A stretch of DNA of 64,000 bases from Pseudovibrio exalbescens DSM 16456 (GTDB lineage Bacteria; Pseudomonadota; Alphaproteobacteria; Rhizobiales; Stappiaceae), in contig NZ_AUGS01000014.1 in NCBI RefSeq assembly GCF_000422785.1, positions 49,487 to 113,486 of the forward strand. The letters run 5' to 3'. Shown here piece after piece: positions 18,440-27,079 of this stretch (positions within the stretch are counted from its first letter, which is position 1; each line of letters opens with the position of its first letter). Both the position numbers and the translations under genes were made by a program. Below the pieces are notes generated by a model. The model was given only the letters and a program-made list of their open reading frames with translations. It made no database searches and was not told the origin of the DNA.

Positions 18440-19183
18440 ATGAACCAATCATCCTCTTCCATATCCCTCAGCGACCGTCAGTTGCGAATTCTCGAGGCGA
18501 CTGAGAAGCAAGGCTTCGTAACCATTGAAAACCTGGCCGATGAGTTTGGTGTGTCAGCTCAAACAGTGCGTCGGGATATCATCGCGTTATCTGAAGCCGG
18601 GCATTTGCAGCGCTTTCATGGAGGCGCCGGAGCAATCGGTCGATCCGAAACCCTTCGGTTGGACCATAGCCACAAGGAGCGGATGAATGTCGCGGATAAG
18701 AAGCTTGTTGCGCATGAAGCTGCCGAGCTTGTTCCTGATGGAGCGAGTCTGTTTCTGGATGTGGGGACAACCGTTGAATATACCGCACGGCAGTTGAACA
18801 GCCGTCATGGCCTCACGGTTTTCACAAACAGTATCCGGGCTGCTTTGGCCTTTGACCCGAAGCGACACAACGTAACTGTGCTCGGCGGGCGTATGGCGGG
18901 CAAGGACGGGTCTTTAGTCGGGGAGGAGATTGTGATGGCATTGAGCGGTCTGCGCATCGATTATGCGCTGATCGCTTGTTCCGGGGTTGACGACAAGGGA
19001 CGCGTCATGGATTTCGATCTTTCCAAGATCGCGGTCAAGAAAGCGGCGCTGGCCATATCCGACCGAAAGTTGCTGCTTGCAACACAAAGCAAGTTCGGGC
19101 GCACAGCACTGTCAACCGTCGCCATGATCTCTGAATTTGACGAAGTGATTTCCGGGCAGGGCGGCGGGCGCTTACACAGATAG
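18440..19183 (+). CDS. DeoR-family transcriptional regulator
   Basis: A 247-residue sugar-responsive repressor. The N-terminal DeoR helix-turn-helix (about 10-60) includes RQLRILEATEKQGFVTIENL and VSAQTVRRDIIALSEAG. The C-terminal DeoRC phosphosugar-sensing domain includes DGASLFLDVGTTVEYTA and ALIACSGVDDKGRVMDFD. GlpR-like layout and length. It diverges from the SLOG-like gene and the sugar importer, with two matching inverted repeats nearby. The probable effector is a phosphorylated form of the imported sugar (inference from family). Confidence 0.92.
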   Translation: MNQSSSSISLSDRQLRILEATEKQGFVTIENLADEFGVSAQTVRRDIIALSEAGHLQRFHGGAGAIGRSETLRLDHSHKERMNVADKKLVAHEAAELVPDGASLFLDVGTTVEYTARQLNSRHGLTVFTNSIRAALAFDPKRHNVTVLGGRMAGKDGSLVGEEIVMALSGLRIDYALIACSGVDDKGRVMDFDLSKIAVKKAALAISDRKLLLATQSKFGRTALSTVAMISEFDEVISGQGGGRLHR

Positions 19184-19215
19184 GAAAAATAAGGGCCTGC
19201 AAAACCGGCAGGCCC
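19184..19215 (-). terminator. Rho-independent terminator after uxuA
   Basis: GGGCCTGC pairs with GCAGGCCC around a seven-base loop (19193-19215). On the minus strand the stem is followed by TTATTTTTCC, so it should end the mannonate dehydratase message. It may also stop transcripts from the DeoR gene that ends at 19183. Confidence 0.75.
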
Positions 19216-19264
19216 TAAGAGATCGCGTATTTGAAGTATGTCTCGCTCGCGAGATTGTTCGGGC

Positions 19265-20476
19265 TTAGTGCGCGCTTGCGTATATTATGCCGTTTATTTC
19301 TGAAAGGCCCTTCATACGCCCGATCGTTGGGTAGCCTGGTTGAGTTCCTCGCCCGATATCGTCAAGAATATCCAAGCCATGGTCAGGTCGGAAAGGTATC
19401 TCCCAATGCTCCTCGCCGCGATCACGTCGGCGTTTTTCTTCAGCTAGTGCAGCCTTGATTAGTGCCACTAAATCTACATTTCCTGTAAGGTGTTCAGATT
19501 CATAAAAATTATGAAGCCGTTGTGGCTCTGAAGCGGCAATGGTTTCTTCACTAACGACGTTGCGAATGTGAAGAAAGTGAAGCTTATCTCCTAAACGGTC
19601 AATCATACCCGGCAAATCGTTATCTGATCGCACGCCGAGTGACCCGGTACACAGAGCCATGCCGTTGGCCGGACTGTTTACTGCCTCGAGCATGGTTTTA
19701 TAGTGGCTTTCGGTTGATGTAATACGCGGTAGCCCAAGCAAAGGAAATGGTGGGTCGTCTGGATGACACGCCATTTTCATCCCAAGGCGTTCAGCCGTCG
19801 GTATCACTTCACTGAGGAAGTCAATCAGATGTTTGCGAAGCAGATCTTCGTTTATGTTTTTATAGAGCGATAGTGCGTCAAGGACGTCCTCGACCTTTTG
19901 TCGCTTGGCGCCCGGAAGCCCGCACATAATGCTTGATGATAGCAACTCGATCTCACCGTTGGAAAATGAGAAGTAGCGTTGTTTGGCGCGTTCCCTCACG
20001 TTCTCGGGATAGTCGTTTTCCGCCCCGCTCCGCTGCAGCACAAACAAATCGTAGGCTGCGAAATCATCGAGGTCGAAACGCATGCATGTCGCGCCATTTG
20101 GGAGCTCATGACGCAAGTTGGTTCGCGTCCAGTCCAAGATTGGCATGAAATTATAGCAAACTGTCTTTATGCCGGCGTTCGCTAGATTAGCCAGACTTGC
20201 TTTGTAGTTCTGAATGTGCGCTCGCCAAGCACCCGATTGACGTTTGATGTCTTCGGATACCGGAAGGCTTTCAATTATTTCCCATTCCAGTCCGCTTGCC
20301 GTGCCGTCGGGAAGAAATCGTACTTCGTTCTGCCGGTTTTCGATTTCTTCCGATGTCAATAGCTCACCATCGGGGATGTGGTGAAGGGCTGAAACAACTG
20401 CTTTCGCCCCAACTTGCCTGACATTTGCCATCGTGCACAGGTCTCTCGGACCGAACCATCTCCACGTCGCTCTCAT
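19265..20476 (-). CDS. uxuA: Mannonate dehydratase
   Basis: A 403-residue enzyme converting D-mannonate to 2-keto-3-deoxygluconate in glucuronate breakdown. The start at 20476 gives MRATWRWFGPRD, the conserved UxuA N-terminus; an upstream extension lacks family similarity. Other marks: VSALHHIPDGE, NFMPILDWTRTNL, MACHPDDPPFPLLGLPR and HFLHIRN, which carry His and Cys/Asp metal-site residues of the TIM barrel. It diverges from an FCD-type GntR gene and a TRAP importer, which suggests hexuronate uptake and catabolism. No uxuB or kdgK is in the window. Confidence 0.93.
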   Translation of the reverse strand: MRATWRWFGPRDLCTMANVRQVGAKAVVSALHHIPDGELLTSEEIENRQNEVRFLPDGTASGLEWEIIESLPVSEDIKRQSGAWRAHIQNYKASLANLANAGIKTVCYNFMPILDWTRTNLRHELPNGATCMRFDLDDFAAYDLFVLQRSGAENDYPENVRERAKQRYFSFSNGEIELLSSSIMCGLPGAKRQKVEDVLDALSLYKNINEDLLRKHLIDFLSEVIPTAERLGMKMACHPDDPPFPLLGLPRITSTESHYKTMLEAVNSPANGMALCTGSLGVRSDNDLPGMIDRLGDKLHFLHIRNVVSEETIAASEPQRLHNFYESEHLTGNVDLVALIKAALAEEKRRRDRGEEHWEIPFRPDHGLDILDDIGRGTQPGYPTIGRMKGLSEINGIIYASAH

Positions 20477-20630
20477 AGTGTTATCTCTGCTTCCTGACAG
20501 TGCAACTAGCGGGTCAGGTCTGTGCCTGTGATCAATCCAGTTTCTAAATACCAGGCAATGCAATTATGCTATCAATGCGGGCTAACAAGCACGATCAAGT
20601 CACAGAGCAGACCCTAGCTATTGCTGTTAA

Positions 20631-20655
20631 ACTAGAATGGTAGTATGTTGTCAAT
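20631..20655. promoter_or_regulatory. Candidate GntR operator at its own start
   Basis: The stretch beginning ACTAGAATGGTAGTA and ending GTCAAT abuts the GntR ATG. It matches 20 of 25 positions with 21452-21476 upstream of the TRAP genes. No clear ribosome binding site separates it from the start codon. Confidence 0.5.
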
Positions 20656-21366
20656 ATGGAAAATGAGACGAAACTAGAGAATCTCGTAGAGGCTTTTTCT
20701 GCGCTATCTGAAGGTAGTGTTTCGAAACGCGTTTATGAGGCGTTGAAAAGGGCTGTTGTTCAGTTGCAGTTGCAGCCTGGAAATCTGTTGTCAGAGGCTG
20801 ACGTTGCCAAGCGTTTGGGGGTGTCGCGGCAGCCGGTTAGAGAGGCCTTTATTAAGCTGGCGGATGTGGGATTGTTGGAAGTTCGTCCGCAGCGCGGCAC
20901 TTTCGTCGTTCCAATCTCAAGACGGGAGGTGGAGAACGCGCGTTTTTTGCGTGAGGCAATTGAAGTTGCCTTGGTGCGCAAGGCTGCGCAGCTCCCCTCT
21001 TTGGCGCTGGTGAAGGAGCTTGATCGCTTGATCGAACTGCAAGAACTGGCGCAAAAACACAACGATAATGCCGAGTTCCTGAAGTTGGATGAGAAGTTTC
21101 ATTGTGCAATTGCAATGGGCGTGAACTGTGAGATGGGATGGCGCATTGTAGTTGATATGAAAGCGCAAATGGACCGCGTTCGATACTTGAGCCTTGGTGA
21201 CGCGACGCCGATTCCAAAGTTAATCGAGCAGCATAAAGCCATCGTGCGCGCTATAGAGGCGGGTAACGCACAGGCTGCGCAAGGTCAGATGGAGATCCAT
21301 CTCCAAGAGATTTTGAAGTCCTTGCCTGCAATAGAAGAGGGTAATCCTGCGCTATTTTCTGGATGA
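20656..21366 (+). CDS. GntR/FadR-family regulator with FCD domain
   Basis: A 236-residue regulator. The winged helix at about 20-90 includes VYEALKRAVVQLQLQPGN and EADVAKRLGVSRQPVREAF, then GLLEVRPQRGTFV. The C-terminal FCD domain at about 100-225 has the metal-binding pattern of Asp and His residues in DEKFHCAIAMG and LIEQHKAIVRAI, followed by QMEIHL. Position between uxuA and a TRAP importer makes it a hexuronate-responsive UxuR/ExuR-type candidate. A sequence element at its start recurs before the TRAP genes, which suggests autoregulation and control of uptake. The lack of a good ribosome binding site is unusual. Confidence 0.9.
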   Translation: MENETKLENLVEAFSALSEGSVSKRVYEALKRAVVQLQLQPGNLLSEADVAKRLGVSRQPVREAFIKLADVGLLEVRPQRGTFVVPISRREVENARFLREAIEVALVRKAAQLPSLALVKELDRLIELQELAQKHNDNAEFLKLDEKFHCAIAMGVNCEMGWRIVVDMKAQMDRVRYLSLGDATPIPKLIEQHKAIVRAIEAGNAQAAQGQMEIHLQEILKSLPAIEEGNPALFSG

Positions 21367-21451
21367 CTTGCAGTAGGCCCGGAAATGGCGCGCCAGCGTT
21401 CCATTAACTGTTTGTGTAGAGAGATAAGTAATAATACGGTCTATTTATAGA

Positions 21452-21476
21452 ACTAGTATGGTAGTAGAACGTCAAT
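21452..21476. promoter_or_regulatory. Second copy of the candidate GntR operator
   Basis: Begins ACTAGTATGGTAGTA and ends GTCAAT, about 90 bp before the TRAP binding-protein start. It shares 20 of 25 positions with 20631-20655. CTAnTA-type half-sites are partly symmetric. Confidence 0.5.
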
Positions 21477-21566
21477 GGGAGGGTGGCCTGCATGGGTGTC
21501 GGAGCCCGCCTTTTGTCACTGACAGTATACCAGCATCGACGTGATGCTGCCATTTTGGAGGATTGT

Positions 21567-22547
21567 ATGAACAAGCTGCTCAAAGTTGCCTTGGGATCCG
21601 CACTTGCTATAGCCGTTTCTGGTAGCGCGGCCCTGTCCGCCAGCTATCAGCTTAACATGAGCACTGCACTGACAACCGATGACCCGACTTACATTGGTCT
21701 GGAGAGGTTTCAGGAGCTTGTGGCTGAAAAAACAGATGGTGAGGTAAACGTTCGAATTTTTCCAGGATCTCAGCTTGGTACGGATGAGGACGTCTTGGAA
21801 CAGGCTCGTGCTGGCGCAAATGTGGCCGTAATTGTGGACGGCGGGCGCCTTTCTGAGTTTGCTCCTGAACTGGCAATTTTATCGGCTCCATACATTGTCG
21901 ACAACTTCAGTCAGATGCGTCAAGTAGTTACCTCGGATCTATTTGAGACTTGGAGTGAGAAGCTGGCCAATAGCTCTGGTCATCGCATTTTGTCCTTCAA
22001 TTGGTATCAAGGGCAGCGCCATCTCATCACCAACAAGCCGATTGAAACGCCAGAAGACCTTCAAGGCGTTCGGCTGCGTACTATTGGCGCTCCAGTATTC
22101 ATGGAGACCATCAGACAGATGGGGGCGACGCCTACTCCAATGGGTTGGACCGAGGTGTATCCCGGCCTGCAACAAGGTGTCATTGATGCTGCAGAAGGGC
22201 AGTCACCGGCGGTGTATGGTGCAAAGCTACATGAAGTTGCGTCTTACTACACCAAGACCGGTCAGTTTTTCTTGATCACCGGTTTGGTAACCGGAGATGC
22301 GTGGTTCCAGCAGCTGCCTGATGAATATCAAACTGCCATTCGTGATGCCGCCCTTGAGGCGGGAGACTATGCATCACAACTCACCGAAGAAAGCCTTCTT
22401 GTGTACGAAAAGAAAATGCACGAGGAGAGCGGCATGAACATCGTCGATATTGATGTGACGCCTTTCAAGGAAGCCACCGAGAGCGTCTATAAGGATTTGG
22501 GGTTGACTGAACTACGTGATCAGGTGCGCGCGGTTATTCAGGACTAA
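21567..22547 (+). CDS. dctP: TRAP transporter substrate-binding protein (DctP type)
   Basis: A 326-residue periplasmic receptor. I chose the ATG at 21567 because GGAGGA lies five bases upstream and it starts a normal signal peptide (MNKLLKVALGSALAIAVSGS). Typical DctP segments are VNVRIFPGSQLGTDEDVLEQ, LQGVRLRTIGAPVF with the carboxylate-binding Arg, and GWTEVYPGLQQGVIDAAEGQ. It delivers an organic acid to the DctQM membrane pair encoded next. With uxuA and an FCD regulator close by, a hexuronate such as glucuronate is the likely ligand (inference). Confidence 0.92.
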   Translation: MNKLLKVALGSALAIAVSGSAALSASYQLNMSTALTTDDPTYIGLERFQELVAEKTDGEVNVRIFPGSQLGTDEDVLEQARAGANVAVIVDGGRLSEFAPELAILSAPYIVDNFSQMRQVVTSDLFETWSEKLANSSGHRILSFNWYQGQRHLITNKPIETPEDLQGVRLRTIGAPVFMETIRQMGATPTPMGWTEVYPGLQQGVIDAAEGQSPAVYGAKLHEVASYYTKTGQFFLITGLVTGDAWFQQLPDEYQTAIRDAALEAGDYASQLTEESLLVYEKKMHEESGMNIVDIDVTPFKEATESVYKDLGLTELRDQVRAVIQD

Positions 22548-22617
22548 CGTCCACCACGTGCAAACATTCATGATGGGTGCGCGTTTAGTGCGCGCGCTCA
22601 TCTCCCAAAATGGATAC

Positions 22618-23094
22618 ATGGCCATGTTGGAAGGCTACTACAAGTTCGAAAATCTGATATTGAAGGTGCTTCTTGGTGCTTGCGTGGTGTTGGTTGTTGT
22701 AGCTTCACTCGCACGTTGGGTTGGCTATCCCATTATATGGTCGGTGGATATAGCCCAACTGCTCTTTATCTGGATTTGTTTCCTCGGAGCCAATCAGGCT
22801 CTGCGTCACGATCAACATATCGGTGTTGATTTCCTGATCCGGCGTTGTCCGAAAAAACTGCAGTATCTTGTCGAAGCTGTTGGATATGCTCTGACCATCG
22901 CATTCTTGTTGGCTTTGATCAGATACGGCTATGACCTCACCACGATGAATGTTGAACGCCGGCTGAGTGACACTGATATGAGCTATGCTTGGGTCACAGC
23001 AGCTGTGCCTGTTGGGTGTGCTTTGCTCGCTCTCACTTCAGTTGGCAAGTTCTTCGTTGCTCTTCAGAAGCTCTTAGGCAAAGCCGAAGGATGA
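22618..23094 (+). CDS. dctQ: TRAP transporter small permease (DctQ type)
   Basis: A 158-residue membrane protein with four predicted helices. The DctQ mark WICFLGANQALRHDQHIGVDFL follows the second helix. The start at 22618 (MAMLEGYYKFENLIL) gives the family-typical N-terminus; an in-frame extension upstream overlaps dctP and has no family similarity. The ribosome binding site is weak, so coupling to dctP is possible. Its stop overlaps the dctM start by four bases. Confidence 0.88.
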   Translation: MAMLEGYYKFENLILKVLLGACVVLVVVASLARWVGYPIIWSVDIAQLLFIWICFLGANQALRHDQHIGVDFLIRRCPKKLQYLVEAVGYALTIAFLLALIRYGYDLTTMNVERRLSDTDMSYAWVTAAVPVGCALLALTSVGKFFVALQKLLGKAEG

Positions 23095-24377
23095 ATGCGA
23101 TGCTACTTATAGTTTTTGTTTTTGCTGCATTGATGCTGGCTGGCGTACCTGTTGCCTTTTCTATCGGTATCGGTAGTTTTCTTTTTTTCCTTACCTCTGA
23201 TTTCGTTCCTGTTTCTATCAGTGTGCAGCGAATTGCATCATCGTCTCAATCGTTCCCATTGTTGGCTGTTCCGTTTTTTGTCCTCGCGGGAAACCTGATG
23301 AATGCTACTGGGATTACCAAGAGGTTGATTGGATTTGCGACTGTTACAACGGGTTGGATATCCGGCGGTTTAGCACAGGTTACAATCGCATTGTCGGCGT
23401 TGATGGGCGGGATATCTGGGTCCGCGGTAGCTGACTCGGCAATGCAGTCACGTATCCTCGGCCCGTCAATGCTGGAACGAGGATTCTCCAAGGGTTACAC
23501 CGGCTGCTCCATTGCATTCTCATCCTTGATTTGCGCAACTATTCCGCCATCCATTGGACTGATCCTCTATGGTTTCGTCGGCAACGTATCGATTGGGCGC
23601 TTGTTTCTTGCTGGTATTGTGCCCGGCATTTTGATGGCCGTCTTTTTGATGTCGACCGCATACATCGTGGCCAAGCGGCGTGGTTATAAGCCCGAGTTGG
23701 ACGAGCGCCCATCGCGCGGTGAAGTCATCAAAGAGCTGGGTGAGGCCAAGTGGGCGCTTATGTTCCCGGTTTTTCTTATTGGCGGCATCCGGTTCGGTGT
23801 GTTCACGCCGTCGGAAGCTGGCGCATTCGCAGTGGTTTATGCGCTGATCATCGGCTTTTGGGTTTACAAAGAGCTGACTTGGAAGTCCGTTTGGGAAACG
23901 CTGGAGCAGAGTGCGCGTGATATTGGCATGATCATGCTGATTATCATGTTCTCAGCTATGCTTGGCTATGCGATTGTATTTGAACAAGTACCTCAAAACC
24001 TCTCAGCCTTTGTGTTGGGGATCTCCGAAACACCAACACTTATTCTTTTTCTGGTGCTGTTATTCCTTGCGGTTTGTGGAATGTTTCTAGAAAGCACTGT
24101 GCTTGTTCTATTGCTGACACCGATTTTTGTGCCCGTAATCATAAAGCTTGGAATTGATCCGGTTCACTTCGGTATTTTGATGATGACGACAGTGACGATG
24201 GGAGGGATGACACCGCCGGTCGGGGTAGCGATGTTCACTGTTTGCGGTATTCTGAAATGCCCAACTGATGAGTACATTCGCGAGTCCGTTCCATTTATCT
24301 TGGCCATTCTCGCATTGATCACCTTCATGGCACTGACGCCGGGAGTTGTGTTGTTTCTGCCTAATCTGCTGTTCTAG
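23091..24377 (+). CDS. dctM: TRAP transporter large permease (DctM type)
   Basis: A 428-residue ion-transporter superfamily permease with about 12 helices. Start chosen at the ATG overlapping the dctQ stop (ATGA), with GAAGG just upstream. Family marks are VPFFVLAGNLMNATGIT, GGISGSAVADSAMQSRI, TIPPSIGLILYG and TPPVGVAMFTVCGI. It forms the sodium-driven transport channel with DctQ. All three TRAP genes read in one direction and end in a hairpin at 24406. No defect visible. Confidence 0.93.
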   Translation: MNAMLLIVFVFAALMLAGVPVAFSIGIGSFLFFLTSDFVPVSISVQRIASSSQSFPLLAVPFFVLAGNLMNATGITKRLIGFATVTTGWISGGLAQVTIALSALMGGISGSAVADSAMQSRILGPSMLERGFSKGYTGCSIAFSSLICATIPPSIGLILYGFVGNVSIGRLFLAGIVPGILMAVFLMSTAYIVAKRRGYKPELDERPSRGEVIKELGEAKWALMFPVFLIGGIRFGVFTPSEAGAFAVVYALIIGFWVYKELTWKSVWETLEQSARDIGMIMLIIMFSAMLGYAIVFEQVPQNLSAFVLGISETPTLILFLVLLFLAVCGMFLESTVLVLLLTPIFVPVIIKLGIDPVHFGILMMTTVTMGGMTPPVGVAMFTVCGILKCPTDEYIRESVPFILAILALITFMALTPGVVLFLPNLLF

Positions 24378-24405
24378 TTAATAAGCACGCACCCAAAATC
24401 TGGAG

Positions 24406-24443
24406 CGCACCAATTGGTAAAAAGCTACCCGTTGGTGCGTTTC
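24406..24443 (+). terminator. Hairpin after the TRAP operon
   Basis: CGCACCAA (24406-24413) pairs with TTGGTGCG (24432-24439), followed by TTTCC. The loop of 18 bases is long, so this is a moderate terminator candidate. It lies 29 bp past the dctM stop, between convergent genes. Confidence 0.5.
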
Positions 24444-24486
24444 CATGATTTGCACGGCATTCCTAAAGCGGCATCAAGATGCGACC

Positions 24487-25383
24487 CTACAGCCAACTTG
24501 CCTTGATTTCTGGTTTGGAAAGAAACTCGCAGACCCAGTTCAGTGCGGTGCTGTTGGGGTTTTCGCGCCAAGCTACGAAAACGGTAGTTGGTGTTTTGTG
24601 TTCCACCACGGGCTTTTTAATCAGCGCGCCTTGATCCAGAAGGTCGGCAACTTTGTGGTGCGGTAGGTAAGCAATTCCGATCCCAGCCTGTATCATTCGG
24701 ATCATGATGGCTAGATCTGGTGCATAGACCACTTTCTGTCCCTCCAGAAGCCAAGAGGATTGCGGCGCTGTTTCGACGGACGTATCACGGACACAAATTG
24801 CAGTGTGTGCCCTCAGTTCAGGCGTTGTAAGGGGGTGGGTGCACTGGGCAAGGGGATGATCCTGTGCAACGACAAAGTCCCAAGGGACGGATCCCATCTC
24901 CTCGCAGATGATGCCTTCCATGTTAGGAGCCGTGTGAGGCGCGCCGATGACCAGATCAGCCTGTCTTCGATACAGGATATCCCAGGTGCCGTTGTAGACT
25001 TCGGTCTCAATGAAGAGATCGATCGTGGGAAACTGTTCGGTAAACGCTTTGACGAATGGAACTATGGCTTTTCGGTTCAGGATGTTGTTGACGGCGATTT
25101 TGAATGTGGGATCGATGCCGGAGTGGACGATGCGCGTCTCGCGAGACAGGTCGTCAATGTCGTCGAGGATGAACTTGCTTTTCTTGATGAAATGCCGCCC
25201 TGCGGGCGTCAGCGTCACCTTCTTGGAATTGCGCTCGAACAAGGAGACTTGCAGCATTTCCTCGATTTTTCGGATCTTGTAACTGATCGCGGAGGGCACT
25301 TTGTGTAGACGCGTTGCCGCCATTGCAAAGCTACCATAGCGCGCCACCATATGGACTGTCAGAATTTCATCGTATGAAACCAT
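24487..25383 (-). CDS. LysR-family transcriptional regulator
   Basis: A 298-residue regulator. The N-terminal helix-turn-helix has VARYGSFAMAATRLHKVPSA followed by ISYKIRKIEEMLQVSLFERN and LTPAGRHFI. The C-terminal effector-binding domain of two Rossmann-like lobes begins near residue 90. It is convergent with dctM and divergent from the biuret-hydrolase-like gene, separated from it by 435 bp. The usual LysR layout would make the downstream nitrogen module its target, with a co-inducer from that pathway. The effector is unknown. Confidence 0.92.
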   Translation of the reverse strand: MVSYDEILTVHMVARYGSFAMAATRLHKVPSAISYKIRKIEEMLQVSLFERNSKKVTLTPAGRHFIKKSKFILDDIDDLSRETRIVHSGIDPTFKIAVNNILNRKAIVPFVKAFTEQFPTIDLFIETEVYNGTWDILYRRQADLVIGAPHTAPNMEGIICEEMGSVPWDFVVAQDHPLAQCTHPLTTPELRAHTAICVRDTSVETAPQSSWLLEGQKVVYAPDLAIMIRMIQAGIGIAYLPHHKVADLLDQGALIKKPVVEHKTPTTVFVAWRENPNSTALNWVCEFLSKPEIKASWL

Positions 25384-25818
25384 CCTCGAAGACCTACCGC
25401 TGAAAGAAACTAATAGATCGTCTCTAGTATATTTTTTCGTTAGGGGATAGATGGTGCTCTGGCAACACAGAGGATTAGGTATGATGTCATGGAAAGACGT
25501 TCGTCAAAACAGTGCAAACCCTTGAAGCTGGTGTTTGGTCAGGAATAAATCGCATATGCAGAGACCGATTAAAAAGAAGAGACAAATATTTTGATCAAGT
25601 TCTTCGTATTTGATGAAATATTTTGTTGCAAAGATCTGTCGCGGTGACAAGATGCAAGTATTATAAGTTTAACTACTTATCTTGTTTGAGTGATTTGTTT
25701 TTTTTCGCGCACGCTCATCAGTTAATTTTTCTGGTGAGGCTTCCTTCAAAAACTTAGGGTTTTGGTGTCAAACAATTGCATTTGCCCACGGTTGGGCGTG
25801 GGAACAGGGAGTACGAAA
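25384..25818. promoter_or_regulatory. Divergent intergenic region, LysR gene / nitrogen module
   Basis: 435 AT-rich bases without a gene. The clearest element is ATAAGT-TTAACT-ACTTAT at 25663-25680, an inverted repeat of suitable size for a LysR site. A short hairpin (GCCCA/TGGGC) at about 25785-25799 precedes the start at 25819. CAGGGAG near 25805 is the ribosome binding site. No small reading frame is convincing. Confidence 0.4.
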
Positions 25819-26487
25819 ATGGCAAAAGTGCACAGTGAAGCTGAGCCGTTTGCATTCGAATTTGACACCGAAACGACTGCTTTGGTGATGATCGATATGC
25901 AGGCCGATTTTGTTGAACCAGGTGGCTTCGGTGAGGCGCTGGGAAATGATGTTTCCTTGGTTCGCTCGGCGATTGAGCCATGCCGCAAGATGTTGGAAGC
26001 GGCACGTGAAGCAGGGTTGTTCGTAATTCATACACGTGAAGGCCATCGTTCAGACTTGACGGACTGCCCACCGGCCAAACTGACACGGGGTGGCAAAACC
26101 TTCATCGGCGAGCAGGGCCCAAAGGGCCGCATTCTGGTGCGTGGTGAAAAAGGTCACGACATTATCCCTGAGCTTTATCCAGTAGATGGTGAGCCGATCA
26201 TCGACAAGCCAGGCAAGGGTGCGTTCTACCAAACCGATTTGTCTCTGATCCTTGAATCGCGCGGTATCAAGTCATTGATCATTTGTGGCGTAACTACAGA
26301 GGTTTGCGTCAACACAACCGCTCGTGAGGCCAATGACCGTGGCTATGAGGTGGTCATTCCTTCAGATTGTACAGCCTCCTATTTCCCTGAGTTCTATCGT
26401 TCGGCTTTGGATATGATCAAGGCTCAAGGAGCCATCGTAGGTTGGGTTTCAAATTCTGAATCGCTCGTTGCTGCGATTAAGAAATAG
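25819..26487 (+). CDS. Isochorismatase-family cysteine amidohydrolase, biuret hydrolase-like
   Basis: A 222-residue enzyme with the Asp-Lys-Cys triad of the family: Asp in VMIDMQADFVEPGG, Lys in the RILVRGEKG region and Cys in ICGVTTEVCVNTTAREAND. The segments HTREGHRSDLTDCP, DIIPELYPVDGEPIIDKPG and KGAFYQTDL resemble bacterial biuret amidohydrolase (BiuH) more than RutB or nicotinamidase. Such an enzyme would split ammonia from biuret or another ureide. Start chosen at 25819 after CAGGGAG. It leads a plus-strand group with an allophanate-hydrolase C-domain protein and an NCS1 permease, which supports a ureide substrate. Confidence 0.85.
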   Translation: MAKVHSEAEPFAFEFDTETTALVMIDMQADFVEPGGFGEALGNDVSLVRSAIEPCRKMLEAAREAGLFVIHTREGHRSDLTDCPPAKLTRGGKTFIGEQGPKGRILVRGEKGHDIIPELYPVDGEPIIDKPGKGAFYQTDLSLILESRGIKSLIICGVTTEVCVNTTAREANDRGYEVVIPSDCTASYFPEFYRSALDMIKAQGAIVGWVSNSESLVAAIKK

Positions 26488-26582
26488 GCAGGCCAACCGA
26501 TCGCCTTCGGGCTGATCATTGCTCCATCGACTTCAAGAAAAGCCCAGTGCGAAGCCATTGTGGTTTCCGCAAAGGATGTAGT

Positions 26583-26613
26583 GCGCCCTTCTGCCAAAAG
26601 GTGTGAAGGGCGC
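26583..26613 (+). other. Perfect 9-bp stem-loop between two genes
   Basis: GCGCCCTTC pairs with GAAGGGCGC around a 13-base loop, 20 bp before the next start codon. There is no T run after it. It could stabilise the upstream message or partly attenuate the downstream genes. Confidence 0.45.
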
Positions 26614-26633
26614 CCAAAACAGAGATCTGCACA

Positions 26634-27026
26634 ATGACATCAACAGTAGCACTTGCCGTAAATGGGACCCTCATGCGCGGCCTAGAGCTAAATGACAATC
26701 TGGTCAAAGCAGGCGCGAGCTTTGTTCGTGAAGCGTTGACCGACGCCCATTATCGCCTTTGGTCAATCAATGATGTGCATCCGGCCATGATCCGAACGAA
26801 GGAAACCAACGCCCAGGTTGCGTTGGAAATCTGGGATGTGCCGGCCGCCGCCTTTGCAGGGATTTTGCAAAGCGAACCAGCAGGCCTGTCCATTGGCAAA
26901 GTCAAGCTGGATGACGGTTCGGAAGTTCTGGGTGTGCTGGGCGAGCCGTGGCTTGTCGAGGGCCAGAATGAAATCACTGAATTCGGTTGCTGGCGTAAAT
27001 ACACGGCGACCTTGGAGGCCGCGTGA
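26634..27026 (+). CDS. Stand-alone allophanate hydrolase C-terminal domain protein
   Basis: A 130-residue protein matching the C-terminal domain of AtzF-type allophanate hydrolase along its whole length: an N-terminal VNGTLMRGLELN strand, GASFVREALTDAHYRLWSI, then GLSIGKVKLDDGSEVLGV and ITEFGCWRKY. In full-length enzymes this domain acts on the product of the amidase domain, which is absent here. The gamma-glutamylcyclotransferase-like fold suggests a small ureide-processing or decarboxylating role. It sits between the biuret-hydrolase-like gene and an NCS1 permease. The ribosome binding site is weak. A free-standing copy without the amidase is unusual. Confidence 0.8.
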   Translation: MTSTVALAVNGTLMRGLELNDNLVKAGASFVREALTDAHYRLWSINDVHPAMIRTKETNAQVALEIWDVPAAAFAGILQSEPAGLSIGKVKLDDGSEVLGVLGEPWLVEGQNEITEFGCWRKYTATLEAA

Positions 27027-27079
27027 TGCGGCGCTAGCGCTGCATCATCATACAACTCGAGATAAGGGGGAACCATCTC

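Noticed and set aside
25785..25799. Guanidine-II (mini-ykkC) riboswitch suggested by an ACGG loop
   Set aside because: Only one hairpin is present and the loop does not close with the required ACGR geometry; the second hairpin is missing.
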